Shown here: positions 17,351 to 25,668 of the stretch, in pieces
How the letters are laid out: each line of letters opens with the position of its first letter
How positions within the stretch are numbered: position 1 is the first letter of the stretch
Source of the DNA: Nitrosomonas ureae
Lineage (GTDB): Bacteria; Pseudomonadota; Gammaproteobacteria; Burkholderiales; Nitrosomonadaceae
Assembly: GCF_900108305.1 (NCBI RefSeq)
Contig: NZ_FNUX01000004.1
Span: forward strand, 62,001 to 126,000
Direction: 5' to 3'
Length of the DNA stretch: 64,000 nucleotides
The notes under the pieces: generated by a model
Seen by the model: only the letters and a program-made list of their open reading frames with translations
What the model was told of the DNA's origin: nothing
Database searches by the model: none
Program-made: the position numbers and the translations under genes

Positions 17351-18844
17351 CTAGCGCCAAAATAATTTGGATCGCGCAAGCCGTTGCCAGAGAGCGGCGG
17401 GTACATGCGCGTGCTGCGCAGCCGAGGATTCCAAAATACCGCTAAGCCGGCCCAGCTCAAAACCAAGTGAAGCCGTTTTTCTCGGAAGCTTGTGGAGCAA
17501 TCGCTGGCCGATAACCCGATCGTTGATATATCCCAATTCATTCTGGAATGCCGCTAAAGCGGCAATGAAATGATTGGCGCGCTTGCCATAGATGGGTGCA
17601 AAAGCATCAGCTACGTAACGTAATTTTTTGGCGGCGATGCGTGCCTTATGGCGTTTGCTGGCATTCAATTTGGCGAAGCCGTGGCAGCTTTTGCATAGTT
17701 TCTCCCAGCGCTTGTCGAGAATTGCTTTGGTCCATGTTTTTACCTCCTGCTGCCAGGTTTCAGCCGGTGTGGCCGATAACAATCCGCGACCGATATCGAG
17801 TACGAGCCGGGTGAATTCCGGTTTGCGCAGTACATCTTGCGACTGCTGGCGGACCAGGGCAGCAGTATCCTGCAGTAAGACAAGCGCAGCATCGTCAATG
17901 CCGGTATTGATCGTGGGTGACTCCAGAGTAGTCAGAACTGCAGGCAAGATTTCCTGCTGAAATACATCCCAATCGCGTGCCGGATTCAGTGCTTGCATCA
18001 ATTGACGCAGGGGTTGATCCCAATCGGGTATCGCTCGCCCTAGCGATTTCGCCAATCGTGCGCCAGTGTGCAGGCGGCGCAAGGCAATGCGGAGCTGATG
18101 CAGGTATTCAGTGTCGTGCGCGTTTTCCAGAAAGCCCGGTATGTTAGCCGATAATTGCATCAGCGCAGCCTGCAGGATGGCATTCCAAACATTTCCAGCT
18201 GACTGATTCTTCTCAATCATCGGTTGAATCGCCTTGACTGGAGCGGGAGTTGCCGCGCCGCTCAGAATATAGCCGCGCTCGGCTTTGCTGCGGGGCTCGA
18301 CTTGAAGTGGCACGCGCTCCAGCAATTGCATTGCCACATCGAAGAGAAATTCCGGGGTTCCCGATTTGAGTTCTATTTCCACTTCGCAAATGTCGCTGGA
18401 GACGTCATTGGCGTAGATGTTTCCATTGTCGAGAGCTACTTCGGCTTGTGTTTGTTCGCCTTCAATTTGCCAGGTGGTGCGCTGAAACTCGGTGGTAAAT
18501 ACCGGCATGATGCGTTTGAGTTTGATACCGGCGAGCAGATCCAGGGCTATGGGTGGTAATGCGGAGAAATCCGGATGTTTGCCGTCAGTGACGGTTATCT
18601 CCCATTCGGGACGGTTTGTCAATGCGCCAACCGATTGTGTTTCGGCTTTTAGCGTCTGAATCCATCGGTTATTCACATAGCGCAGGCGCAAGGCTATGCC
18701 GCGCCGCATAAGATCGAATTTTGCGGTATCGAAATAAATGCTGAGTAGCGGGTGTTGTACCGGAGTGATTTTATTTAATAAAGGATGGCGCCGGAATTGT
18801 GTTCGATGACGCGGGTGCAGAGCCAGTTTTAGTTCGATTTCCAT
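17351..18844 (-). CDS. CYTH and CHAD domain protein
   Basis: 497 residues. The N-terminal CYTH domain (about 1-205) begins EIELKLAL with the ExExK motif. It includes the basic and acidic tunnel residues KAETQS, EWEIT and EVEIELKSG typical of triphosphate-binding tunnel enzymes. The C-terminal CHAD domain (about 215-497) is helical with conserved His/Arg pairs (LHQLRIALRRLHTGARL, KRHKARIAAKKLRYVADAF). CHAD domains are known to bind polyphosphate. The PPK2 gene lies immediately upstream (54-base gap), so the pair is a polyphosphate module. CYTH activity may be inorganic triphosphatase, which is inferred. Confidence 0.9.
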   Translation of the reverse strand: MEIELKLALHPRHRTQFRRHPLLNKITPVQHPLLSIYFDTAKFDLMRRGIALRLRYVNNRWIQTLKAETQSVGALTNRPEWEITVTDGKHPDFSALPPIALDLLAGIKLKRIMPVFTTEFQRTTWQIEGEQTQAEVALDNGNIYANDVSSDICEVEIELKSGTPEFLFDVAMQLLERVPLQVEPRSKAERGYILSGAATPAPVKAIQPMIEKNQSAGNVWNAILQAALMQLSANIPGFLENAHDTEYLHQLRIALRRLHTGARLAKSLGRAIPDWDQPLRQLMQALNPARDWDVFQQEILPAVLTTLESPTINTGIDDAALVLLQDTAALVRQQSQDVLRKPEFTRLVLDIGRGLLSATPAETWQQEVKTWTKAILDKRWEKLCKSCHGFAKLNASKRHKARIAAKKLRYVADAFAPIYGKRANHFIAALAAFQNELGYINDRVIGQRLLHKLPRKTASLGFELGRLSGILESSAAQHAHVPAALWQRLARSKLFWR

Positions 18845-18898
18845 GGCGGATTCCTTGGTTTGAATATCCTGTGCTGCTGCGCTTGAGAAAACGCGCGA

Positions 18899-19717
18899 TT
18901 ATTCGATCTTTAATGTATCAAAGTCGATGTCTGCGGGAGCCGGGGGTGTTTTTAACTTCATGTCTTCCAGTGCTTGCACGACACGATCGGCGATGATCAG
19001 ATTGCGATACCATTTATGGTTGGCCGGTATGATATACCAGGGTGAGGCATCGGTACTGGTAGCCGCCAGCATGGCTTCGAACGCACTTTGATAATTTTCC
19101 CATAATTTACGCTCTTCCAGATCTCCGGTGTTAAACTTCCAGCGTTTCTCCAGATTGTTGATGCGCTCCTCAAGGCGTTCCTTCTGCTCATCTTTTGAAA
19201 TATGCAGAAAAAATTTCAGAATGACCGTGCCACTTTCGGATAACAATTCCTCGAATTCTCTGATTTGCCCGAAACGCTGCTTTACCACTTTATCCGGAAT
19301 CAAGCCATGTACGCGGGTAATCAATACGTCTTCATAATGCGACCGGTTGAAAATGCCGATCTGCCCTTTGGCGGGCGCTTTTTGATGCACGCGCCACAAA
19401 AAATCATGGCCGAGCTCTTCGGCGGATGGTGTCTTGAACGTTACCACCCTGCATCCTTGTGGATTGACACCTGACATCACACTCTTGATCGTGCCGTCTT
19501 TTCCGCTGGTATCCATCCCTTGCAGTACGATCAATAACGCCCGGTCGCCGTTGGCATACAAGCGCTCCTGCAGCTCGCTTAGATTACCGGTCAATTTTTC
19601 CGTGACGGCTTTGGCTTCCTCCTTGCCTTGTTCGGTTTTTTCATAACTGCCGGTATCGTCGGGATCGCATTGCGATAACTGGAGCTTGTTGCCGGGTTTT
19701 ATTTTGTAGTTTTTCAT
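18899..19717 (-). CDS. ppk2: Polyphosphate kinase 2 family (class III-like)
   Basis: 272 residues from the ATG at 19717; a TTG at 19741 is in frame but unsupported. Walker A-like GMDTSGKDGT is followed by FNRSHYEDVL (Walker B region with lid) and DPDDTGSYEK near the N-terminus. The whole pattern, including HISKDEQKERLEERI and PWYIIPANHKWYRN, follows class III PPK2 enzymes. These phosphorylate AMP and ADP using polyphosphate. The enzyme is cytoplasmic. It is adjacent to the CHAD-domain gene. The subclass is inferred from memory of characterised members. Confidence 0.92.
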   Translation of the reverse strand: MKNYKIKPGNKLQLSQCDPDDTGSYEKTEQGKEEAKAVTEKLTGNLSELQERLYANGDRALLIVLQGMDTSGKDGTIKSVMSGVNPQGCRVVTFKTPSAEELGHDFLWRVHQKAPAKGQIGIFNRSHYEDVLITRVHGLIPDKVVKQRFGQIREFEELLSESGTVILKFFLHISKDEQKERLEERINNLEKRWKFNTGDLEERKLWENYQSAFEAMLAATSTDASPWYIIPANHKWYRNLIIADRVVQALEDMKLKTPPAPADIDFDTLKIE

Positions 19718-19759
19718 TTTAATGGATTCTTTGTCTGTCAATTTGGAAATATTTGATTG

Positions 19760-20773
19760 TTAATTATGAGAGTTCTCTTGTGATATTTCATTTCCAGCAT
19801 AACTCCCAATCCACGCCACCCCATCATTGCCGATAGTGCCGCGGTACATGCCTTTGGTGTTGAATCGCATTGTATAACGGCCTTTTGCATCGAGAACGAT
19901 CAAGCCGCCATCGCCACCGATAGCGGCGATTTCTTCCAATACACTATCAGCTGCCTCGACAATCGGGGTACGTAATAACTGAACCCGCGCTGCCGTGTTG
20001 AATGCAGCCGCAGTGCGAATGAACGTTTCTCCGGTGCCGGTTGCGGATACCGCGACTGATCGGTTATCCGCATAAGTTCCGGCGCCGATGATGGGGGAAT
20101 CTCCGACGCGTCCAAAGCGTTTGTTGGTGAGTCCGCCGGTTGATGTGCCGGCCGCAAGATGGCCATAACGATCCAATGCGACAGCGCCAACCGTTCCGCG
20201 TTTTTCATCCGTGCCAGGTTGCAGTGTGTCGATATTGATATCATGATCGCGCAGTACGCGTTCTTCGGCAATCGCTTTTTGCAATTGCTTCCAGCGGAAT
20301 TCTGTATGGAAATAGGATGGATCGACGATTTCCAGTCCTTGTTCGGCTGCAAAGGTTTCGGCACCTTGGCCGATCAGCATGACATGGGCGCTTCGGGTCA
20401 TTACCGCTTGTGCGGCACGAATCGGATTGCGAATTGTGGTGACAGCAGCAACGGCGCCTGCCATACGTGTGGCGCCATCCATGAGCGATGCATCCAGCTC
20501 ATTGCGGCCCGCATGCGTGAATACTGCGCCTTTGCCTGCATTGAACAAGGGCGAGTCTTCCATGACCACGATGGCTGCGATTACGGCATCAACGCTGCTG
20601 CCTCCCGCCTTAAGTACGGCATAACCAGCAGTCAGTGATTGTGCAAGCACTTGCGTATACGCTTGCTCGCGCTCTGTGGTCAGTTTGCCGCGCTCAATCG
20701 TACCGGCGCCACCGTGAATCACCAGACGGATCGGCAGTGTGTCAGCTTGAGTCAGGTTTGATTGTAAATTCAT
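19760..20773 (-). CDS. iaaA: Isoaspartyl peptidase / plant-type L-asparaginase
   Basis: 337 residues. N-terminal nucleophile hydrolase that cleaves isoaspartyl dipeptides and asparagine. The sequence RLVIHGGAGTIERG marks the start. The autoprocessing site is GTVGAVALD, where Thr194 becomes the nucleophile of the beta subunit. GGLTNKRFGRVGDSPIIGAG and CAGTGTGE-like segments (VSATGTGETFIRT) complete the active site. It lies between PPK2 and the L,D-transpeptidase and is probably independent in function. Confidence 0.9.
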   Translation of the reverse strand: MNLQSNLTQADTLPIRLVIHGGAGTIERGKLTTEREQAYTQVLAQSLTAGYAVLKAGGSSVDAVIAAIVVMEDSPLFNAGKGAVFTHAGRNELDASLMDGATRMAGAVAAVTTIRNPIRAAQAVMTRSAHVMLIGQGAETFAAEQGLEIVDPSYFHTEFRWKQLQKAIAEERVLRDHDINIDTLQPGTDEKRGTVGAVALDRYGHLAAGTSTGGLTNKRFGRVGDSPIIGAGTYADNRSVAVSATGTGETFIRTAAAFNTAARVQLLRTPIVEAADSVLEEIAAIGGDGGLIVLDAKGRYTMRFNTKGMYRGTIGNDGVAWIGSYAGNEISQENSHN

Positions 20774-20902
20774 CGATCAGCAGAATCAGAACGTACCTCA
20801 GTTCCCTCAAGCTAATTGGGAGCGTTTGCGCAATCTGGATTCAAAAGATAATTTCCATGTTTTGGGTATTCAGGGATTGATAAAAATAGCAGCATAGCAA
20901 TG

Positions 20903-22081
20903 CTATCGCGTCCGCACTTCTTCTTTATCAGCCATTTCCAGGACTGTAGCTGCCGTTAATTGTCTATCCATGCTACCGTCCCAGGTAGCATTGAACGGTA
21001 GTGTATTTTGCACGCGTTTTGCGAGATCGAGATAGGCTTGCAGCGTTAAATCAGTTTGTGTGACCGGTGTTGCAATTGCACGCGGATTCTGCAGGATTTC
21101 ATTGAGCAGCGCTTGATTGATGCGGGTCTGAGACCGTGAATCGAGCTTCGCTTTGGACGAAGAGCGTGCGGTGCTGAATGAATTTTTAAGCAATAGGCTG
21201 TGATTACGCTTGTCGTCTTCCAAAATGGGATAGCTTTGCAAATATAGCGTGTTCTCACGCCAGCCAAGCAAATGCGGTTGATTGACGACGCGAACCGGTG
21301 TACCTACTGGAACATCGTTATAAATTAAGGCGATATCTTCCGGGTACATGCGCACACAGCCGTGACTGCCGCGCAAGCCAATGCTCGGCGGTTTGTCGGT
21401 GCCATGAATCGCATAACTTGGCCACGCAAGTCTGAGAACATGCGCTCCCATCGGGTTATCGGGACCTGGCGGTACGATAGCGGGGAGTGGATTGCCGTTT
21501 TTGGCATATTCTTTCCGGATGGAGGGTGTCGGTATCCAGCTGGGATTCTTGTTTTTGGCTGTAATCCGTGTCATGCCTTCCGGCGTTTTCCATTCCACGC
21601 GCCCGATTCCGACCGGGTGCGTAATGACTCTTTGCGGCTCGCCCGGTTTGGTTTGTGGAAAATAAAACAGCCGCATTGCAGCAAGATTGATCACAATCCC
21701 TTGACGCGGGGCATCCGGTAACACGAACTGGGTCGGAATAACGACTTTTGTGCCTGCTTTGGGTAACCAGGGGTCGATTTGGGGATTAGCGCTGACGATT
21801 TCTTCATAACCCAGGTTGAAACGCCGGGCGATATCGGAAAGTGTATCGTCCTCGCGGGCAGTGATGATTTGTAATTTACCGACCACATCTTCACGGGCGG
21901 AATCGAAACTGTATTCATGGCTCGCAATGGGCATGGGCAAGGACCGAACCACTGGATTGGCTGATTCCGTCGGTTGGGTTAGAAATGATTGGCAGCCGGT
22001 CAAGAAGAAAAAACCGCCGATAAAACCGTATCTCAGAATATAATGCAGCAATGGTGAAAGTGTTTTGGTCATTCGGATCAT
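20903..22081 (-). CDS. LysM and L,D-transpeptidase (ErfK/YbiS) lipoprotein
   Basis: About 392 residues. The N-terminal hydrophobic segment ends in FFLTGC, so it is a likely lipoprotein. A LysM domain (about 70-120: DDTLSDIARRFNLGYEEIVS) precedes a YkuD catalytic domain (about 130-275) with HGTDKPPSIGLRGSHGCVRM, which contains the catalytic Cys. It makes cross-links in peptidoglycan or attaches envelope proteins. The C-terminal 110 residues are of unknown fold. The ATG at 22081 is preferred over an upstream TTG at 22090; another ATG is at 22072. Confidence 0.88.
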   Translation of the reverse strand: MIRMTKTLSPLLHYILRYGFIGGFFFLTGCQSFLTQPTESANPVVRSLPMPIASHEYSFDSAREDVVGKLQIITAREDDTLSDIARRFNLGYEEIVSANPQIDPWLPKAGTKVVIPTQFVLPDAPRQGIVINLAAMRLFYFPQTKPGEPQRVITHPVGIGRVEWKTPEGMTRITAKNKNPSWIPTPSIRKEYAKNGNPLPAIVPPGPDNPMGAHVLRLAWPSYAIHGTDKPPSIGLRGSHGCVRMYPEDIALIYNDVPVGTPVRVVNQPHLLGWRENTLYLQSYPILEDDKRNHSLLLKNSFSTARSSSKAKLDSRSQTRINQALLNEILQNPRAIATPVTQTDLTLQAYLDLAKRVQNTLPFNATWDGSMDRQLTAATVLEMADKEEVRTR

Positions 22082-22203
22082 GAAAGTCAAGAAACAATAA
22101 AATCATCAATGACTCGTCAATTTACAGGTTTTTTCCTCATGGCTCAATCATTCTGCTGATCAATGGGAATTTCGCTGACTAAAAGACAACAGTATAAAAA
22201 TAA

Positions 22204-22222
22204 AATATTTTCCGGAAATATT
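22204..22222. promoter_or_regulatory. Palindrome AATATTTTCCGGAAATATT in divergent promoter region
   Basis: A near-perfect 19-base palindrome lies between the leftward L,D-transpeptidase gene and the rightward J-domain gene. It resembles the other TTTCC/GGAAA elements in the window. A regulator site is inferred. Confidence 0.3.
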
Positions 22223-22260
22223 CGCAAGCTATCCGGAAAATGCGCTTAACAGGATTACAA

Positions 22261-23424
22261 ATGCATCATCAATCCGATTTATTTTCCAATGAGATCAAAG
22301 ATACTCAGCGGCAAAACCCAGGTAATTCTGTGAATGCGCTCAAAATGACGGCGCAACATGATCAACTGTCGCCAGGTCAGCAGCGTTTTAACCGGCTACT
22401 GGAGCGCATCGATAAATTGAAAGTACAACTGATCGAAGTGCAGGTGATGCGCGATGCGCATCGCCCCATGTACCACCGGATACTGACGCCACTGCGTGAG
22501 CGCCATAGCACGTGCGTGCGCGAAATGGTGTTTCTGCTGGATAACCGATTGCAGCGTAAAGGTTTAAGTGTTCAGCAGGAACGCATCGCTGCGGCCATAC
22601 TGTGCAATCTCAGCATGCAGTTAATTGCTCAAGGAGATGAAGAAATGAAAGCGCTGCATGACAAGCACAGCAGCGAAAGTCTGGCGCAGAAGGAGCAATC
22701 TGCCATGATGGATATGCGTGAAATGATGGAAGACATGCTGGGTGAACCGTTGACCGATGACGAATCATTGGAAACCGCGCAGGATGTGTTCAGAGCCGGC
22801 ATGGAGCGCTTGCGTGAAGTGGAAGCTGCCGAGCAGGAAGCGCGGCAACAGGCCCGGACCCGGAAAAGAAGCCCCAGCGCTGCTCAGCTTCAAGCCAAGG
22901 CCGATCAGGAGGTGGCAGAAACCACGTTGCGCAAGGTCTTTCGTCAACTAGTGAGTGCCTTGCATCCTGATCGTGCCAGTGATTCGGATGAATGTGACCG
23001 GAAGACAATACTCATGAGCGAAGCCAATGCCGCTTACGATCGTCGTGATTTAGTGACCCTGTTACAGATCCAACTGCGTGCTGAATTAACCGACACCGCA
23101 TCCATTGCCAGAATGGCGGATGAGCAAATTGCCGCATTGACGTTATTGCTCAAACAACAAGTCCGGGAACTGGAAAGCGAACTGGAGCAGCAGCGTCATG
23201 CTGTACGTCAGGAATTTGACCTCAAGTCCTATGAGACGGTGAGCGTGGCTAACCTTAATCGCAGTCTCAGGGTCGAAGAATCGTCTCTGGAAAGAAACTT
23301 GATCACAATGCGGCAGGATTTGCAGCAACTGACCGATGACAAGTTCTTCAAGCGCTGGTTAAAAGATCAAAAGCGCTTATCCAGGGAGCCTCGGGTCGAT
23401 ATTTTTGATGATTGGCAGTATTGA
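22261..23424 (+). CDS. J-domain protein with long coiled coil
   Basis: 387 residues from the ATG at 22261 (AGGA six bases upstream); an in-frame ATG lies at 22240. Residues about 40-210 are mainly helical and coiled coil. A short J domain follows (about 215-265 of the longer form), with the HPD motif in VSALHPDRAS that stimulates DnaK. A second coiled coil (LKQQVRELESELEQQRHAVR) closes the protein. The J domain is internal instead of N-terminal, unlike DnaJ. It is probably a co-chaperone for specific clients, which is inferred. Confidence 0.8.
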   Translation: MHHQSDLFSNEIKDTQRQNPGNSVNALKMTAQHDQLSPGQQRFNRLLERIDKLKVQLIEVQVMRDAHRPMYHRILTPLRERHSTCVREMVFLLDNRLQRKGLSVQQERIAAAILCNLSMQLIAQGDEEMKALHDKHSSESLAQKEQSAMMDMREMMEDMLGEPLTDDESLETAQDVFRAGMERLREVEAAEQEARQQARTRKRSPSAAQLQAKADQEVAETTLRKVFRQLVSALHPDRASDSDECDRKTILMSEANAAYDRRDLVTLLQIQLRAELTDTASIARMADEQIAALTLLLKQQVRELESELEQQRHAVRQEFDLKSYETVSVANLNRSLRVEESSLERNLITMRQDLQQLTDDKFFKRWLKDQKRLSREPRVDIFDDWQY

Positions 23425-23614
23425 ATTTTCTCGATACATCGTTGCAGTCCAAAGTGCCAATCATAGGCGAAGAAAAATCCAGGCAGGGCATGCCGATTTT
23501 AAACTCTACAGAATTCTCATATTGATGAAATCAGGCTATCATGTTGCAATAGAACGGGATTTTTAACATATAGATGAGAAACTATAAGATTGCATCATAC
23601 TTAGGAGAATACTA

Positions 23615-23944
23615 ATGACGGAACAGAATGATGTGCCGGTCGAGAATAAAACGGAAGCAGCCGGAAATCAGGCGACGCAGATTAATGTCAGGATGCAGCA
23701 AGGTGAGCATGCCGGTCAGCCGCTATATTCTAATTTTGCTTCGATTCAAGGGGGACAAGGAGTTGTGATTGTGGATTTTGGCTTTCTGGATCCTCAGACC
23801 ATGAATACGTTGAATCAACTGGTGCGTTCGGGCAAGAAAGTGCCGGATACCGTTGGCGCAAGAATGTCGTGCCGGATCGCACTGAGTATTGAAGCTGCAC
23901 ACAATTTGGCGCATCAGCTGAATCAATTGCTGCAAAAAAAATAG
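23615..23944 (+). CDS. DUF3467-like protein, copy 1
   Basis: 109 residues. The conserved core is LYSNFASIQGGQGVVIVDFG followed by FLDPQTMNTLNQL and a terminal helix ALSIEAAHNLAHQLNQLLQ. The pattern (YSN, then VDFGF, then a helix with HxLxxxL) is that of DUF3467-type proteins, which have no established function. GGAG is present upstream. The downstream gene is a paralogue, so the pair arose by tandem duplication. Confidence 0.6.
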   Translation: MTEQNDVPVENKTEAAGNQATQINVRMQQGEHAGQPLYSNFASIQGGQGVVIVDFGFLDPQTMNTLNQLVRSGKKVPDTVGARMSCRIALSIEAAHNLAHQLNQLLQKK

Positions 23945-24036
23945 TTGGGGATTTTTACTATCATGTTTAGGTAATTGATGTTGCGTATTGATGCGTGGTT
24001 GTTTTATGTGATTGATATTGTTAATTGGAGAAACGC

Positions 24037-24513
24037 ATGTCTGATGAGAAAGATATTGTGACTCAGGATAAAGATGGAATGACTCAACCGGCTACGAAGC
24101 AGATTGGTATCAGAATGCAGCCGGGCGAGCATACGGGTCAGCCGCTGTATTCCAATTGTTCGACTGTGAATGGTGGGCAGGGCGTTGTGCTGGTCGATTT
24201 CGGTTTCCTTGATCCGCAGAGCCTGAACGCTTTGAATCGAATGGCGAGATCGGGCGAAAAGCTACCTGATGCGGTCAATGTGAAATTGTCCAGCAGGATG
24301 GCAATCAGTATTGATACGGCTCATCATTTGTCGCAGCAACTGAATCAATTGCTGGGCACAAAGCTTTCGGCTGCCGTTGCGCAAGGTCATGAAAATACGA
24401 ATAATCCATCGATGCAGGCAGGTTCAGGTAAGATGGAAGAGGGTGGCTTGGATACTCAGAAAAACGACGATAAGAGCGGTTTCCGGTTTCCCTGGTCAAA
24501 GAAGACACATTAA
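24037..24513 (+). CDS. DUF3467-like protein, copy 2 with extended tail
   Basis: 158 residues from the ATG at 24037, which has GGAG (24027-24030) before it. Residues about 20-108 are a diverged copy of the preceding protein (LYSNCSTVNGGQGVVLVDFG, FLDPQSLNALNRM, AISIDTAHHLSQQLNQLLG). The C-terminal 45 residues are an added hydrophilic tail ending RFPWSKKTH. The two paralogues are 92 bases apart and probably form an operon. They may heterodimerise, which is inferred. Confidence 0.6.
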   Translation: MSDEKDIVTQDKDGMTQPATKQIGIRMQPGEHTGQPLYSNCSTVNGGQGVVLVDFGFLDPQSLNALNRMARSGEKLPDAVNVKLSSRMAISIDTAHHLSQQLNQLLGTKLSAAVAQGHENTNNPSMQAGSGKMEEGGLDTQKNDDKSGFRFPWSKKTH

Positions 24514-24520
24514 TCCTTGT

Positions 24521-24621
24521 TAAGGGCGCTTCTATAAATTCAGAGCCTTAAGCAAGACGAGGTAAGCAGGCAATCCGCGGAAGTGGATACTCGCAAATAT
24601 GGATTTCCAGAGGCGCTCTTA
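24521..24621. mobile_element. MITE-like element (about 100 bases)
   Basis: TAAGGGCGCTTCTATAAATT at the left end is mirrored at the right end by AATCC-like sequence ending AGAGGCGCTCTTA, giving imperfect terminal inverted repeats of about 19 bases. Both ends abut TTA, which fits the 3-base target duplication of some IS5-type elements. There is no coding capacity. Assignment is tentative. Confidence 0.4.
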
Positions 24622-24664
24622 GGTCAATCAGATAATTTGAGATCTGAATTTATCTGATTGACCT
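24621..24664. terminator. Perfect 15-base hairpin between convergent genes
   Basis: AGGTCAATCAGATAA (24621-24635) and TTATCTGATTGACCT (24650-24664) form a perfect stem with a 14-base loop, between the rightward DUF3467-like gene and the leftward cupredoxin gene. There is no T-run on either side. It is probably a bidirectional terminator. Confidence 0.6.
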
Positions 24665-24693
24665 GAAAGTAAAAACTGACAATAGCGTTCTAC

Positions 24694-25668
24694 TCAGTCG
24701 TTCTTTTTGTGCAATGGAATTTTCTTAAACAGTGGTATGAGAAATAATCCGATCAGTGCACTAATCAGCATTATTCCGTAATTTTTCAAATCCGGATCGG
24801 AAAAATTGGTCATTTCCAGTGTCAGTAAGTCCTTTTCGGTTTTGTCAGAAGATTTATTGGAAACTTTCGGCAAGTCCTCAGCTTCATAGCGATCGGTTAC
24901 ATTATAGGGTGTTAAGCCTGGAATGCTGGGAATGTCTTTTCCGCCTTTCCCCACCACCAATTGTGCTTTCATGCCTTTTTCCATGTGATGAGAAATATCG
25001 CAGTGCACCAGGTAGGTATCGTCGGACCCTGGTACGATGATCGTGCCGGATACAGTTTTGGGGCCGGTGACTTCCAGATGGAACATGCCATATTTATAAA
25101 GATATTTAGGCAAGCCGTGCATCATGAATTGATGACGGATACTATCTTCGTTGATGAAGTGCCAGGTAACTTTCGAACAGGGCTTCACGTGCCACTGTTG
25201 CTGATCAAATGCGAAAGCGGTGCCTGGGAATTTCGCAGAATACTTTCTGCCGGCACGCACGGTAATTTCGACCTCTTCCGAAATGCTTTGGCAACTGCTG
25301 GGGAGTTTATCCAGATTTTGTCCCATGATCATGGTGCCCTCGTGATCCATGATGTGGTCGTCATCCATGTGATGATGGTGATGCATATCGCCATGATCCA
25401 TAGCATGCGTATCGTGGGTGCTGTGATCAATGTCGTGATCATGCCCATGATCGTCATCCGCACTATGCTCGCCAGCATGATCGACTGCGGGACCGGTTTT
25501 TGTGCTGATGCTATGGCCGCTGTGATCATGCTTATCCTGATCCATGTCGTGACCACTGTGATCTTGTTTTTCTTGTTCGCTGGATTTATCTTGCTGTTGC
25601 GCAGTTGCATGTGTGTTGAACGCAAGAATACCGGCAAGTAAAAAAATGATTGTTGTAGTCTTAGCCAT
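24694..25668 (-). CDS. Membrane-anchored cupredoxin with His/Asp/Met-rich arm
   Basis: 324 residues. The signal peptide (about 1-23) is followed by a long metal-binding arm (about 25-120) packed with His, Asp and Met (repeats of DHSGHDMDQDKH type, HHHHHMDDDH). A cupredoxin domain (about 125-240) has ligands in IRHQFMMHGL and YLVHCDISHHMEKGM. A C-terminal membrane helix (about 299-316) ends the protein. It is likely a periplasmic copper store or electron carrier on the inner membrane. Its start overlaps the stop of the multicopper oxidase (TAATG), so the two are translationally coupled. Confidence 0.85.
   Translation of the reverse strand: MAKTTTIIFLLAGILAFNTHATAQQQDKSSEQEKQDHSGHDMDQDKHDHSGHSISTKTGPAVDHAGEHSADDDHGHDHDIDHSTHDTHAMDHGDMHHHHHMDDDHIMDHEGTMIMGQNLDKLPSSCQSISEEVEITVRAGRKYSAKFPGTAFAFDQQQWHVKPCSKVTWHFINEDSIRHQFMMHGLPKYLYKYGMFHLEVTGPKTVSGTIIVPGSDDTYLVHCDISHHMEKGMKAQLVVGKGGKDIPSIPGLTPYNVTDRYEAEDLPKVSNKSSDKTEKDLLTLEMTNFSDPDLKNYGIMLISALIGLFLIPLFKKIPLHKKND

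Noticed and set aside
24961-25641. Rightward frame of 226 codons opposite the His-rich cupredoxin gene
   Set aside because: It is the antisense of the repetitive His/Asp arm and has no family resemblance; the leftward frame has signal peptide, copper ligands and membrane helix.
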